From Ewingella sp963519305 (GTDB lineage Bacteria; Pseudomonadota; Gammaproteobacteria; Enterobacterales; Enterobacteriaceae): a stretch of 64,000 nt of DNA. The notes below the pieces were generated by a model. It had not been told where the DNA came from. It worked only from the letters and a program-made list of their open reading frames with translations, and ran no database searches. Positions 32,378 to 41,338 of this stretch are shown piece after piece. How positions within the stretch are numbered: the stretch's first letter is position 1; every line of letters starts with the position of its first letter. The translations under genes and the position numbers were made by a program. The stretch lies in the NCBI GenBank assembly GCA_963519305.1, contig CAUQMS010000013.1, forward strand, positions 72,906-136,905, given 5' to 3'.

Positions 32378-33727
32378 TTATTCGCCAGCGATTTTCATTT
32401 GCGGAAGCAGCACAGAACCGCACTGGATGTTGCTGCGGGTTTCGATATCACTGCCGATGCTGACCATATTGCGCCACATATCCTTCAGATTACCGGCGAT
32501 AGTGATCTCGCTGACCGGATACTGAATTTCGCCGTTTTCAACCCAGAAACCGGCCGCCCCGCGCGAATAGTCGCCGGTCACACCGCTGACGCCCTGGCCC
32601 ATCAATTCGGTCACGACCAGACCTTTGTCCATTTTGCGCAGCATCGCGGCGAAGTCATCCCCCTGACCGGCAATGCGCCAGTTATGGATACCGCCCGCAT
32701 GGCCGGTGGTTTGCAGACCCAGCTTACGTGCCGAATAACAGGTCATCAGCCAGTTCTGCAACACGCCATCTTTGACGATATCGCGGCGTTCGGTGCGCAC
32801 GCCTTCGCTGTCGAACGGCGTCGATGCCAGCCCCTGCAATAGATGCGGATGTTCTTCGATGGTCAGCCATTCCGGCAGAATCTGTTTGCCCAGGCTGTCG
32901 AGCAGGAAAGAGGATTTACGGTAGATACTGCCCCCGCTAATCGCCCCGACCAGATGACCAAACAGGCCTGTCGCCACTTCGGCGGCGAACAGCACCGGCG
33001 CATGTCGGGTCGTCAGCTTACGTGGTGAGAGGCGCGACAGCGTGCGGCGGGCACACTCGGCACCGACCCACTCCGGGTTGGCCAGATCATTCATACTGCG
33101 GGCGATGGTGTAGGCGTAATCGCGTTCCATATCGCCATCATGCTCGGCAATTACCGAGGCAGAAATCGAGTGGCGGGTGGAACAGTAACTTTGCAGCATG
33201 CCGTGGCTGTTGCCAAACACGCGGATGCCATAATGGCTGTTGAAGCTGCCACCTTCGCTGTTGGTAATACGCTTATCTGCGGCCAGGGCGGCCTGTTCGG
33301 CACGCGCGGCCAGTTCGATGCCGCGGTCGGCATCCAGTTCAGTCGGGTGAAACAGGTCAAGATCCGGGGCTTCAAACGCCAGCATTTCGCGGTCTGCCAC
33401 ACCCGCAAAGGGATCCGGCGAGGTGAAACGGGCGATATCCAGCGCGGCCTGCACGGTGCGTGAAATCGCATCGGCGCTGAGATCGGTCGAAGAGGCGCTG
33501 CCTTTACGGTTCTGATAATAAACAGTAATACCCAGCGCACCGTCGCTGTTGAACTCAACGTTTTCGACGTCGCCAAAGCGGGTGCTGATACCAATACCGG
33601 TGGTTTTACTGACCGCCACTTCAGCCGCATCTGAACCTGCTTTCGCCAATTCCAGAGCCTGAGCGACGGCCTGTTCCAGTGTCTTACGCTGTTCTGCAAC
33701 TTGATTGACTACGTTCATCAGCTTCAT
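32378..33727 (-). CDS. pmbA: Metalloprotease subunit TldE (PmbA)
   Basis: TldE pairs with TldD to form the metalloprotease that matures microcin B17 and degrades the antitoxin CcdA. TldE is the partner without the metal site. Conserved blocks include FNSDGALGITVYYQNRKGSASS, GGSFNSHYG, ERRDIVKDGVL and HAGGIHNWRI. About 449 residues. The start is uncertain: ATG at 33727 or at 33718 (which aligns with an internal Met of the E. coli protein); neither has a good ribosome site. TldD is about 8 kb away on the same strand. Confidence 0.95.
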   Translation of the reverse strand: MKLMNVVNQVAEQRKTLEQAVAQALELAKAGSDAAEVAVSKTTGIGISTRFGDVENVEFNSDGALGITVYYQNRKGSASSTDLSADAISRTVQAALDIARFTSPDPFAGVADREMLAFEAPDLDLFHPTELDADRGIELAARAEQAALAADKRITNSEGGSFNSHYGIRVFGNSHGMLQSYCSTRHSISASVIAEHDGDMERDYAYTIARSMNDLANPEWVGAECARRTLSRLSPRKLTTRHAPVLFAAEVATGLFGHLVGAISGGSIYRKSSFLLDSLGKQILPEWLTIEEHPHLLQGLASTPFDSEGVRTERRDIVKDGVLQNWLMTCYSARKLGLQTTGHAGGIHNWRIAGQGDDFAAMLRKMDKGLVVTELMGQGVSGVTGDYSRGAAGFWVENGEIQYPVSEITIAGNLKDMWRNMVSIGSDIETRSNIQCGSVLLPQMKIAGE

Positions 33728-33892
33728 CACTTATGAGAATAAAGGAGTGTTATTGCCATTGAGTCTAACAGAGAGTCAGGTGAATTTCGCACTCAGACCG
33801 GCCGGATCCGGCTTAATCTGCATCAGAACGTGGAGGTATTAAACATAACCATGCATAATGCGGCCATGCAATAAAGCACAATCAAGCTGACA

Positions 33893-33914
33893 GGAATATC
33901 CCGACGGGTATTCC
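33893..33914 (+). other. Stem-loop in the darP leader
   Basis: ggaata pairs with tattcc, with an inner ccc/ggg pairing around GAC. It lies 19 bp before the darP ATG and may affect translation start. Function not visible. Confidence 0.4.
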
Positions 33915-33933
33915 CGAAAAGAGAAAGCGCCCC

Positions 33934-34485
33934 ATGATAAAGAAAATTGACGACTGGTCCGATGATGTTCCTGAAAATGAAAACGAAGAAGATGATGAGA
34001 TCATCTGGGTCAGCAAAAGTGAAATTAAGCGTGATGCCGAAGCCCTGAAAGACCTGGGTCAGGAGATGGTCGATCTGGGCAAGAACTCGCTCGACAAACT
34101 ACCGCTCGACGAAGACCTGCGCGCCGCCATCGATTTGGCGCAGAAGATCAAAAAAGAGGGCCGTCGTCGTCAGATGCAGCTGATCGGTAAAATGCTGCGC
34201 TCGCGCGACGTAGAGCCAATCACCACGGCTCTCGACAAGCTGAAAAACCGTCACAACCAGCAGGTTTCGCTGTTCCATAAACTGGAGGTGCTGCGTGACC
34301 GCCTGGTGGAAGAAGGTGACGACGTGATCCCTGCGGTACTGGATCTCTATCCTGAAGCCGACCGCCAGCAGCTGCGTGCGCTGATCCGCAACGCCCAAAA
34401 GGAGAAGGCGACCAATAAACCGCCGAAATCTTACCGCCAGATTTTCCAGTATCTGCGCGAACTGGCCGAAGCCAAAGATATGTAA
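33934..34485 (+). CDS. darP: Ribosome biogenesis factor DarP (YjgA)
   Basis: DarP associates with late 50S precursors and helps form the peptidyl-transferase centre. The 183-residue protein begins with an acidic stretch (NENEEDDEIIWVSKSEIKRD), followed by the DUF615 helical body with LPLDEDLRAAIDLAQKI and RRRQMQLIGKMLR, and ends RQIFQYLRELAE. It is divergent from pmbA, the usual arrangement. Confidence 0.95.
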   Translation: MIKKIDDWSDDVPENENEEDDEIIWVSKSEIKRDAEALKDLGQEMVDLGKNSLDKLPLDEDLRAAIDLAQKIKKEGRRRQMQLIGKMLRSRDVEPITTALDKLKNRHNQQVSLFHKLEVLRDRLVEEGDDVIPAVLDLYPEADRQQLRALIRNAQKEKATNKPPKSYRQIFQYLRELAEAKDM

Positions 34486-34508
34486 TTCACTGAAATTCTT
34501 GAATTAAA

Positions 34509-34540
34509 AAAGCCACCGTATATGTCGGTGGCTTTTTTTT
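34509..34540. terminator. Bidirectional terminator between darP and the barstar gene
   Basis: A 10-bp stem aaagccaccg/cggtggcttt with a 7-nt loop is followed by eight T on the plus strand and by T (A tract at 34506-34511) on the minus strand. It ends darP and the opposing RNase-inhibitor transcript. Confidence 0.92.
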
Positions 34541-34543
34541 AGG

Positions 34544-34840
34544 TCAGGATTTGGGTTTATGCACGGCTGGTTTTTCTTGCACGTTAAATCGTAGCGCGCC
34601 ATCCAGCTCCTCTTCTGCCTCTTCGAACAGCAAAATCAGCGCACCGAAGCGGCGTTTACGCCCGGCCGACAGGTTGGCAAAATCTATTTCCACCGGCAAT
34701 TTTATGCCGCCGGTGACCTCATCCCAAAGCGCATCCAGATTGGCACCAAAGCTTTCGCTCAGCGCAAACTGACGTGCGAACTCGCCATAAAAGGTGGCTA
34801 AATCCGGGATGTGATTAAAATCGAAGACCACTTTATTCAT
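34544..34840 (-). CDS. Barstar-family ribonuclease inhibitor
   Basis: The product (98 aa from ATG 34840) is a barstar-fold protein similar to E. coli YhcO. Conserved parts are FGANLDALWDEVTGGI, which contains the RNase-binding Asp, and RRRFGALILLFEEAEEEL. It should bind and block the RNase made by the gene just upstream and protect the cell before export. The ATG has GGAG at 8 bp; a GTG three codons earlier overlaps the RNase stop. Five bases separate the genes. Confidence 0.88.
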   Translation of the reverse strand: MNKVVFDFNHIPDLATFYGEFARQFALSESFGANLDALWDEVTGGIKLPVEIDFANLSAGRKRRFGALILLFEEAEEELDGALRFNVQEKPAVHKPKS

Positions 34841-34845
34841 CGAAT

Positions 34846-35289
34846 TCACTCCACCCGAACAAATTTTTTGTAGTGATCGCGACTGACATAAATCAGACCA
34901 TCACTGGCGAAAAGTACCCGGTCTGCGCCACGGCGGCCGCACCGGTAATTAATATCTGCTTCACGCCACACGCGTTTATAAGCGCTGGGCAGACGCCCTT
35001 CCCGGTTAGAAAAACGATCGCCGCCAATGGCTTTACCCGGCAGCACCTGACAGAGATTTCCCGCACGGGCATCCCACCCTGCCTCGCGCGCCGCTCTCTT
35101 AGTGACATAATAATCAGGCAGACGATGGTTCTGCCGCAAGTAATTGACGACCGTTTGTTCCGAGGTGAGCGCCGCCAGCGTATCACTGGATTGTTTCGCC
35201 AGCGCGACAGCGGGATACGGCCCCAACAGCATTCCCAAACACAACACCAGCCAGAGGCCACGCAAACGCTGCCTTATCATTCGATTCAT
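34846..35289 (-). CDS. Secreted barnase-type guanyl-specific ribonuclease
   Basis: A signal peptide (WLVLCLGMLLGPYPAVALA) is followed by a barnase-like domain of about 108 residues. Key residues match barnase: Glu in SNREGRLP, Arg in GRRGADR and His in SRDHYKKF, with the substrate loop GKAIGGDRFSNREG and WREADINY. Two cysteines (NLCQ and YRCG) may form a disulfide absent from classic barnase. It should cut RNA outside the cytoplasm. ATG 35289 has AGGA 5 bp upstream and is preferred to 35295. It is paired with the barstar gene downstream. Confidence 0.88.
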   Translation of the reverse strand: MNRMIRQRLRGLWLVLCLGMLLGPYPAVALAKQSSDTLAALTSEQTVVNYLRQNHRLPDYYVTKRAAREAGWDARAGNLCQVLPGKAIGGDRFSNREGRLPSAYKRVWREADINYRCGRRGADRVLFASDGLIYVSRDHYKKFVRVE

Positions 35290-35322
35290 CTTCATCCTGT
35301 TAATGGGTCATTCGCCGTGATT

Positions 35323-36783
35323 TTACAAGTTACCCAGATGCAGCGTTTTCACCTGCAAATACTCTTCCAATCCTAATACCGAACCTTCACGGCCAAGGCC
35401 GGACTCTTTGACACCACCAAACGGTGCCACTTCCGTCGACAGCGCACATTCGTTAATGCCAATCATGCCGCTTTCAATGGCGTCTGCCACACGAAATACG
35501 CGTTGCAGATTTTGGGTATAGAAATAGGCCGCCAGACCAAACGGCGTAGCGTTGGCGCGCCGGATAACCTCCTCTTCCGTTTTGAAACGGAAACAGGCCG
35601 CCAGCGGGCCAAAGGTCTCCTCCTCTGCCACTTTCATGTCGTCATTCGCATCAGCAATCACCGTCGGCTGGAAGAAGTTACCGCCAAGCTGATGGCGCTG
35701 ACCGCCCGCCACCAGACGGCCGCCTTTTTCGAGCGCGTCTTTGACATGATCCTCTACTTTCTCCAACCCTTTACTGTCAATCAGCGGGCCGACCACGACG
35801 CCCTCGTCCATGCCGTTACCGACTTTCAGCTTATTCACTTCTTCAGCCAGACGCGTAACGAACTGATCATAGATGCCGTCCTGCACATAAATCCGGTTGA
35901 TGCAGACGCAGACCTGCCCGCTGTTGCGGAATTTACAGGTGACCGCGCCTTTGACTGCGGCCTCCAGATCGGCATCATCAAACACGATGTACGGCGCGTT
36001 GCCGCCCAGTTCCATCGACACTTTCTTCATGGTGTCGGCACTGTTGCGTACCAGCGTTTTACCGACTTCGGTCGAACCGGTAAAGGAAATTTTACGCACT
36101 GCTGAGCTTGCCATAATGGCATCGCTGATGGCGTGTGTATCACCGGCGACGCCGTTGATCACACCCGCAGGCACGCCTGCCAGATGCGCCAGTTCAAGTA
36201 AGGCAAACGCCGACAGCGGCGTGTTATTGGCCGGTTTAATCAGCCCGGTACAGCCCGCAGCCAGCGCCGGGCCTAATTTACGGGTCAGCATCGCCAGCGG
36301 GAAATTCCACGGCGTGATAGCCGCGACAACGCCGACAGGTTCACGGGTCGCAAAGATGCGCGATCCTTCTTTCACCGGCGGAATGATCTCGCCGTTGGCG
36401 CGCTTGGCCTCTTCGCTGAACCATTGCAGGAAGCTGGCAGCATAGTCGACTTCGCCCAGCGCTTCCTTCAGCGGCTTGCCCTGCTCTGCCACCATCAGCT
36501 CGCCGAGAAACTGTTTGTTTTCAATCATCAGCTCATACCAGCGGTGCAAAATTTCGGAGCGCGCTTTGGCCGTGGTTTTACGCCAGGCGGGGAACGCTTC
36601 GCTGGCGGCCCTGATTGCCGCTTCCGTTTCCGCTTTACCCGCTTTGGCAACTTTCGCCACCACGTCACCAGTGGCCGGATTCAGGACATCAAACGTTTCT
36701 CTGGTTTCCTGCCATTTTCCGCCCGCGAAAAAGCCGGTTTTGAACAGTTTATGGGAAGCGAGTTTCTGTAGATTGGCTGACAT
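35323..36783 (-). CDS. gabD: NAD(P)-dependent succinate-semialdehyde dehydrogenase
   Basis: GabD-type aldehyde dehydrogenase that oxidises succinate semialdehyde (or glutarate semialdehyde) to the acid. The 486-residue enzyme has the cofactor motif FTGSTEVGK, the catalytic Glu in MELGGNAP and the catalytic Cys in NSGQVCVCINRIYVQDG, which carries the second Cys typical of GabD. gabT and gabP are not in this window. The RNase gene begins 33 bp downstream on the same strand, without a visible terminator between. Confidence 0.9.
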   Translation of the reverse strand: MSANLQKLASHKLFKTGFFAGGKWQETRETFDVLNPATGDVVAKVAKAGKAETEAAIRAASEAFPAWRKTTAKARSEILHRWYELMIENKQFLGELMVAEQGKPLKEALGEVDYAASFLQWFSEEAKRANGEIIPPVKEGSRIFATREPVGVVAAITPWNFPLAMLTRKLGPALAAGCTGLIKPANNTPLSAFALLELAHLAGVPAGVINGVAGDTHAISDAIMASSAVRKISFTGSTEVGKTLVRNSADTMKKVSMELGGNAPYIVFDDADLEAAVKGAVTCKFRNSGQVCVCINRIYVQDGIYDQFVTRLAEEVNKLKVGNGMDEGVVVGPLIDSKGLEKVEDHVKDALEKGGRLVAGGQRHQLGGNFFQPTVIADANDDMKVAEEETFGPLAACFRFKTEEEVIRRANATPFGLAAYFYTQNLQRVFRVADAIESGMIGINECALSTEVAPFGGVKESGLGREGSVLGLEEYLQVKTLHLGNL

Positions 36784-36923
36784 AAAAATGTTGTCTCCTG
36801 CAAATACCGCCGTCCTGAAACAACGACGTAAGAATGTAAGTTTGGATATTCAATCTATTAAGTATAGCGGCTAATAGCGGCGGCGATGGCTGCACCGCAC
36901 GTCATGCTTATGATGTCAGACAC

Positions 36924-36954
36924 AAAAAAGCCGGTGCTGTTGAAGGCACCGGCT
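36924..36954 (-). terminator. Intrinsic terminator of aaeXAB
   Basis: A 9-bp stem agccggtgc/gcaccggct with an 8-nt loop is followed on the minus strand by six T. It begins 20 bp past the aaeB stop. Confidence 0.9.
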
Positions 36955-36974
36955 CATTTTTATGCCCCTGACAA

Positions 36975-38930
36975 TCAGGCCAGGAATGAATGCTGATATT
37001 TGTGCAGCATCTCCGCAAGCCGTTTTACCGGCTCGGTGACTTTGAGCGGGGCGTCATATTCCACCAGTTTTTGCTGATACTCGTTCAGTTCAGACAGCAG
37101 CCGCTGGTAATAGTATGTCCGCTTGCCTTCTCCCGAGGAGACCACGTGGTCGGCGGTATTACGGATGCGTTTATGGAATGCCGAAAGCTCCTCGCTGGCC
37201 GGAACCTCAGCCATTTTCATCCGCTGATGGGCGATGATCAGCATCAGCGCCAGACGATATTTACCGATGTCATTCGGGAACATCACCAGCAGCTGGTTAA
37301 GCTGATGATAGAGCGCCGGCAGATGGTTTTCGCGACGGCGATACGCCTTGGTGGTCAGCGCCGACACCGCACTGCTCATAAAGCGGTTGAGCAGCGTACG
37401 GCCGGTTCTCTCGCGGGATTTATCACGGATCAGCAACAGTACGGCCATCGCAATAATGGTACCAATAGCCTGCCCGGTAGCATTATCGAGAAACGCCGTA
37501 ACGTTGAATTTCATTGGATTACTGAGCACCAGTACGTTGATGGTACCGGCCAGTAAACCCAGCATCCCCAGGCGGCGTTTTTGCACTTCGATGCCGACAA
37601 AGAAAGTAAACAAGCCAAGACACAGGCAGAGCAGGAACAGGCTTTGCTGAGTGGCAGGCATGATCAACATAAAGTAGATGGAGCCAACCGGGATCGCCAG
37701 CAGCATCCCGACGATAAAGTCGAGAGCCATCCCTTTCGGATTCGGGGTACGCATCGCCAGCGACGTCACCACCGCGATGATCACCACGCAGCCGCTACCG
37801 GAGGTCCAGCCAGTCCACAGCCATAACAGGCAACCGGAGGCGGTGGCAACAAAGGTACGCAGGCCGTTAATCATGGCGTGATGGCGTTCGGCTGAGGCCG
37901 GTTTTACCACCACTTCGCTGTTAAGAACGTTGCTTTCCACGCTGCTGATACTGCTGTTGGTATGAATACCTTTAACCAGCATGAGCGCCCGCGTCCCCGC
38001 GCCGATCCAGGAACTGACGGTCAGCAGAATGTCATCGCCGCGCGTTGAGGAGATCGCCTGGCGCAGCTGTTTCAAGCGCCGGTGAACGTCAACCGGCGTT
38101 TCGGCCGGCTCAGCAAACAGGGCTTTCACTTCGGGCGTGACGCGATCCGGCGAGTTTTGCAAAATGAGATAGGTTTCGCATGCCTGCGTGATCATGCTGA
38201 GCGAGGTGCTGTGCAGGGCTTTCAGCCGCTGATTACAACGCTGCCAGCGGGAAGACTCCATCATCAGGCTGCTGCGCATACCGTTCAGCGCCGTGGTGCT
38301 TTTAATCAGGTTGCTCCATGACTTATCGATCTCTTCCTTTTCGCCCCGATTGATACAAATACGCATCAGCGCGAACTGGTCGAGCAGCAACTGGCTGACC
38401 GCACGGTCGATATCTTTTTTGATGGAACGCGGGGAAAACAGCAGATCAGCCACGATAGCGCAGCAGATACCCAGCACGATCTCACTGCAACGCTCGACGG
38501 CAAACTGCGGCGTTTGCAACGGAGAAGCCGCCGAGGTGACGACAATAATCAGCGCGGTATAACCCGCCAGCCCGAGCGCATAGGAGTTTTCGACGCGCAC
38601 CAGAGAAGACCACCAGGTACAGACGCCAGCCCAGATACAGCATAAAAGCAGCATCACGACAGGGGCACGCGCCGTGGAAATAACAATTACCACCGCGGCA
38701 ATACACCCTAAGAACGTGCCAATCACACGCAGGAAACCACGATGGCGGATGGCACCAGCAAACGGCTCACCACCGGCAACCATGGCCGGGCCGGATGCCA
38801 CAATGGCCGCCGTCATGGCCGACCAGCGCGGAGTCTCCAGCTGCAAATAGAAGCCGAGTACCAGCGCGCCGAGGATCGCAAACGTCAGCTTAAAGGCAAA
38901 TCTGACGCGCGGAATGAATTGGTTGTTCAT
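36975..38930 (-). CDS. aaeB: p-Hydroxybenzoic acid efflux pump subunit AaeB
   Basis: AaeB is the inner-membrane part of the AaeAB pump that exports aromatic acids such as p-hydroxybenzoate. The 651-residue protein has two membrane blocks (about 10-160 and 365-500) typical of the FUSC/aromatic-acid exporter family, each followed by a soluble helical region. It starts 6 bp after aaeA and ends 20 bp before a terminator. Last gene of aaeXAB. Confidence 0.95.
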   Translation of the reverse strand: MNNQFIPRVRFAFKLTFAILGALVLGFYLQLETPRWSAMTAAIVASGPAMVAGGEPFAGAIRHRGFLRVIGTFLGCIAAVVIVISTARAPVVMLLLCCIWAGVCTWWSSLVRVENSYALGLAGYTALIIVVTSAASPLQTPQFAVERCSEIVLGICCAIVADLLFSPRSIKKDIDRAVSQLLLDQFALMRICINRGEKEEIDKSWSNLIKSTTALNGMRSSLMMESSRWQRCNQRLKALHSTSLSMITQACETYLILQNSPDRVTPEVKALFAEPAETPVDVHRRLKQLRQAISSTRGDDILLTVSSWIGAGTRALMLVKGIHTNSSISSVESNVLNSEVVVKPASAERHHAMINGLRTFVATASGCLLWLWTGWTSGSGCVVIIAVVTSLAMRTPNPKGMALDFIVGMLLAIPVGSIYFMLIMPATQQSLFLLCLCLGLFTFFVGIEVQKRRLGMLGLLAGTINVLVLSNPMKFNVTAFLDNATGQAIGTIIAMAVLLLIRDKSRERTGRTLLNRFMSSAVSALTTKAYRRRENHLPALYHQLNQLLVMFPNDIGKYRLALMLIIAHQRMKMAEVPASEELSAFHKRIRNTADHVVSSGEGKRTYYYQRLLSELNEYQQKLVEYDAPLKVTEPVKRLAEMLHKYQHSFLA

Positions 38931-38936
38931 CGTGCC

Positions 38937-39872
38937 TTAACCAAACTCACGTAAGCGGTGCAGCAATTTGGTGAACGCTGACTGATGCTCAGATTGCCTG
39001 TCACGCTCACCCGTGATCACCACGGTCGCCGTGGTCCCTGCCGGGTACGGATGCTGTTGGTCGGCATCATCGAGCACTATTTTTACCGGAACACGTTGCG
39101 CCAGACGCACCCATTCGAGATTACTGTCGATGGTCGCCAGACCGTTGGTAGCCGCGGAAGATGAGCTGTTGGTGACCGCCGCAGCGACGCTGTCTACAGT
39201 ACCGTGCATGATACGGTTGCTGCCGAGTGGCGTGATTTCGGCGCGGTCACCTTTTTTCAGGCCAGACAGTTTGGTCTCTTCCAGATACGCCAGAATATAG
39301 AAGGTGTTTTTCTTCACCAGCGCGACGGCCGTCGAGCCGCGGTTGATATAGTTGCCAGGATGCACGTTGAGGTTCGTCACCCAACCATCAGCCGGTGCCG
39401 TCACCACGGTACGCTGAAGATCCAGAACCGCAAGATCGCGCGCAGCCTGAGATTTCGCCAGCTGATGCAGCACGGTTTGCAGCACGTTGGTTGATTGATC
39501 AATCTCTTCCTGCGACATGGCCTGCACGCCCAGTTTCACGCGGCGGCCCGCTTCGCGTTTTTTTTCAGCGGCCAGCGCCTGAAAATAAGCCACGTCAGCA
39601 TTGGCTTCATCCAGCGCCTGCTGATAACGCGGCTGGTCAATTTTGAACAGGATCTGACCCTTTTGCACCAGTTGGTTATCAACGACGGGAACATCAGTGA
39701 CCAGCCCGGTGACGTCAGGCGCGATGGAAACCACGTCAGCCGTGAATTTGGCGTCACGGGTCCAGGGTGATTCAGTATAGAACGCCCATGCCCGGAAGAT
39801 CGCGATGCAGGCAAAGACAACAAGGATTAACGTTATTGCGTAACGTATTATTTTTATAGAAAAATTTTTCAC
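38937..39872 (-). CDS. aaeA: p-Hydroxybenzoic acid efflux pump membrane-fusion subunit AaeA
   Basis: AaeA is the periplasmic adaptor (HlyD/EmrA-like) of the pump. One N-terminal membrane helix (IIRYAITLILVVFACIAIFRAW) is followed by the biotinyl-lipoyl half-motif (APDVTGLVTDVPVVDNQ), a coiled-coil hairpin (about 75-145) and the second half-motif (VTAPADGWVTNLNVHPGNY). 311 residues, like E. coli (310). Seven bases separate it from aaeX. Confidence 0.95.
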   Translation of the reverse strand: MKNFSIKIIRYAITLILVVFACIAIFRAWAFYTESPWTRDAKFTADVVSIAPDVTGLVTDVPVVDNQLVQKGQILFKIDQPRYQQALDEANADVAYFQALAAEKKREAGRRVKLGVQAMSQEEIDQSTNVLQTVLHQLAKSQAARDLAVLDLQRTVVTAPADGWVTNLNVHPGNYINRGSTAVALVKKNTFYILAYLEETKLSGLKKGDRAEITPLGSNRIMHGTVDSVAAAVTNSSSSAATNGLATIDSNLEWVRLAQRVPVKIVLDDADQQHPYPAGTTATVVITGERDRQSEHQSAFTKLLHRLREFG

Positions 39873-39879
39873 GACACCC

Positions 39880-40083
39880 TCAGATGAAGAAGCAGGAAAT
39901 CAGATAGAACAAACAGCAATACAGTGCTGTGTTAAATAACGCCGGATGCCAGACAAAGTCATAAATCCCGGTGGGTTGTAATAACCGCCGCAGCAGGAAA
40001 AACAACACCAGCGCCAGCAGGATTTCAAAAAACACCGGAGGAAACGACAATCCGAAAATCACCATTACCGGAAGCAAACTCAT
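39880..40083 (-). CDS. aaeX: Small membrane protein AaeX
   Basis: AaeX is a 67-residue DUF1656 protein with two predicted membrane helices (PPVFFEILLALVLFFLL and ALYCCLFYLISCFFI). It is the first gene of aaeXAB and is not required for pump activity in E. coli; its role is unknown. AaeR is divergent upstream. Confidence 0.93.
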   Translation of the reverse strand: MSLLPVMVIFGLSFPPVFFEILLALVLFFLLRRLLQPTGIYDFVWHPALFNTALYCCLFYLISCFFI

Positions 40084-40350
40084 GCATAATTCCTTAATTA
40101 AGCGCAGCGGGAAACTGCCCCCTCGCTACATCCGCGCATTATTCATTATTTTAGACAATACAGCCTCTTTCTGAGAGCCAGAATTTGGTAAAGAGAGCAT
40201 GGAGTTGCCAGGGAAGTGTGCGAAGGTAAGCAGAGATACCGCCAGTCAATGCCGAACCTGAGGTTTTTCACCCAGGCAGGTATATTAGCGTGCTTATTAT
40301 CAAGTTATCAACATTCTGTGATCACAATCACTTTTAAGCCAGAGTTAATA
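40084..40350. promoter_or_regulatory. Divergent aaeX/aaeR control region with CRP-like site
   Basis: No gene is seen. At 40317-40332, TGTGA-N6-TCACT is a close match to the CRP consensus, 18 bp before aaeR. TATATTAG (40281-40288) may be a -10 for aaeR, which would put the CRP-like site downstream of it and make it repressing. AaeR would be expected to bind nearer aaeX; I cannot place its site. Confidence 0.5.
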
Positions 40351-41292
40351 ATGGACCGATTAAAACGCATGTCGATTTACGCTCAGGTGGTGGAAAGCGG
40401 CTCTTTTACCGCTGCCGCCCGTCGCCTCGACATGAGTGTTTCCGCCATCAGCCAGACTGTTTCAAAGTTGGAAAATGAGTTACAAGTCAAGCTGTTAAAC
40501 CGCAGCACCCGCAGTCTTGGGCTGACGGAGGCGGGTAAAATTTATTATCAGGGTTGCATGAAAATGCTGCAGGATGTGCGTGAAGTGCATGAACAATTAT
40601 ATGCCTTCAACAACACACCCACTGGCACATTACGCATCGGCAGTTCATCGACAATGGCACAAAACGTATTAGCGGCGATGACCGCGGAGATGCTGGTGGA
40701 GTATCCGGGGCTGAAAGTGAACCTGGTGACCGGCATTCCCGCACCGGATCTGATTGCCGATGGCCTCGACGTGGTGATCCGCGTCGGCGCGCTGCAGGAC
40801 TCCAGTTTGTTCTCCAAACGGCTGGGCTCGATGCCGATGGTGGTCTGCGCGGCGCGCAGCTATCTGAGCCAGCACGGCACGCCAGAGAAACCAGCCGATA
40901 TGGTTAATTTCTCATGGCTGGAATACAGCGTGCGGCCCGACAGCGACTTTGAGTTAATCGCCCCCGAGGGCATTACCACGCGTATTACGCCACAAGGGCG
41001 TTTCGTCACCAATGATTCGCAGACCATGATCCGCTGGCTGAAGGCGGGCGTGGGCATCGCCTATGTGCCGCTGATGTGGATCATTGATGAGATAAACTCC
41101 GGTGACGTGGAGATTCTGTTCAGCAACTATCAATCCGATCCGCGACCGGTCTACGCGCTGTATACCGAAAAAGATAAGATGCCGCTGAAAGTACAGGTGT
41201 GCATTAACTACCTGACCGAGTATTTCAAACAGGTCGGGAAGGTGTATCAGGGATACCGGCTGGGAAAGACGGAGCAGAATGCGTCGAAGTAA
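40351..41292 (+). CDS. aaeR: LysR-type activator AaeR
   Basis: AaeR activates aaeXAB when aromatic acids are present. The N-terminal HTH (GSFTAAARRLDMSVSAISQTVSKLE, residues 17-41) and the LysR effector domain are complete. 313 residues from ATG 40351, matching MDRLKRMSIYAQV of the family; the open frame back to 40216 has no match. Divergent from aaeX and convergent with tldD. Confidence 0.94.
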   Translation: MDRLKRMSIYAQVVESGSFTAAARRLDMSVSAISQTVSKLENELQVKLLNRSTRSLGLTEAGKIYYQGCMKMLQDVREVHEQLYAFNNTPTGTLRIGSSSTMAQNVLAAMTAEMLVEYPGLKVNLVTGIPAPDLIADGLDVVIRVGALQDSSLFSKRLGSMPMVVCAARSYLSQHGTPEKPADMVNFSWLEYSVRPDSDFELIAPEGITTRITPQGRFVTNDSQTMIRWLKAGVGIAYVPLMWIIDEINSGDVEILFSNYQSDPRPVYALYTEKDKMPLKVQVCINYLTEYFKQVGKVYQGYRLGKTEQNASK

Positions 41293-41293
41293 A

Positions 41294-41317
41294 AACGGGA
41301 ACCCGAAGGCTCCCGTT
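41294..41317. terminator. Hairpin between aaeR and tldD
   Basis: aacggga pairs with tcccgtt (7 bp, 10-nt loop) immediately after the aaeR stop, between convergent genes. T tracts are short; an A tract before it gives T on the minus strand. Probably a weak terminator. Confidence 0.5.
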
Positions 41318-41338
41318 ACCACCGCGTAAAAGCCGCAA

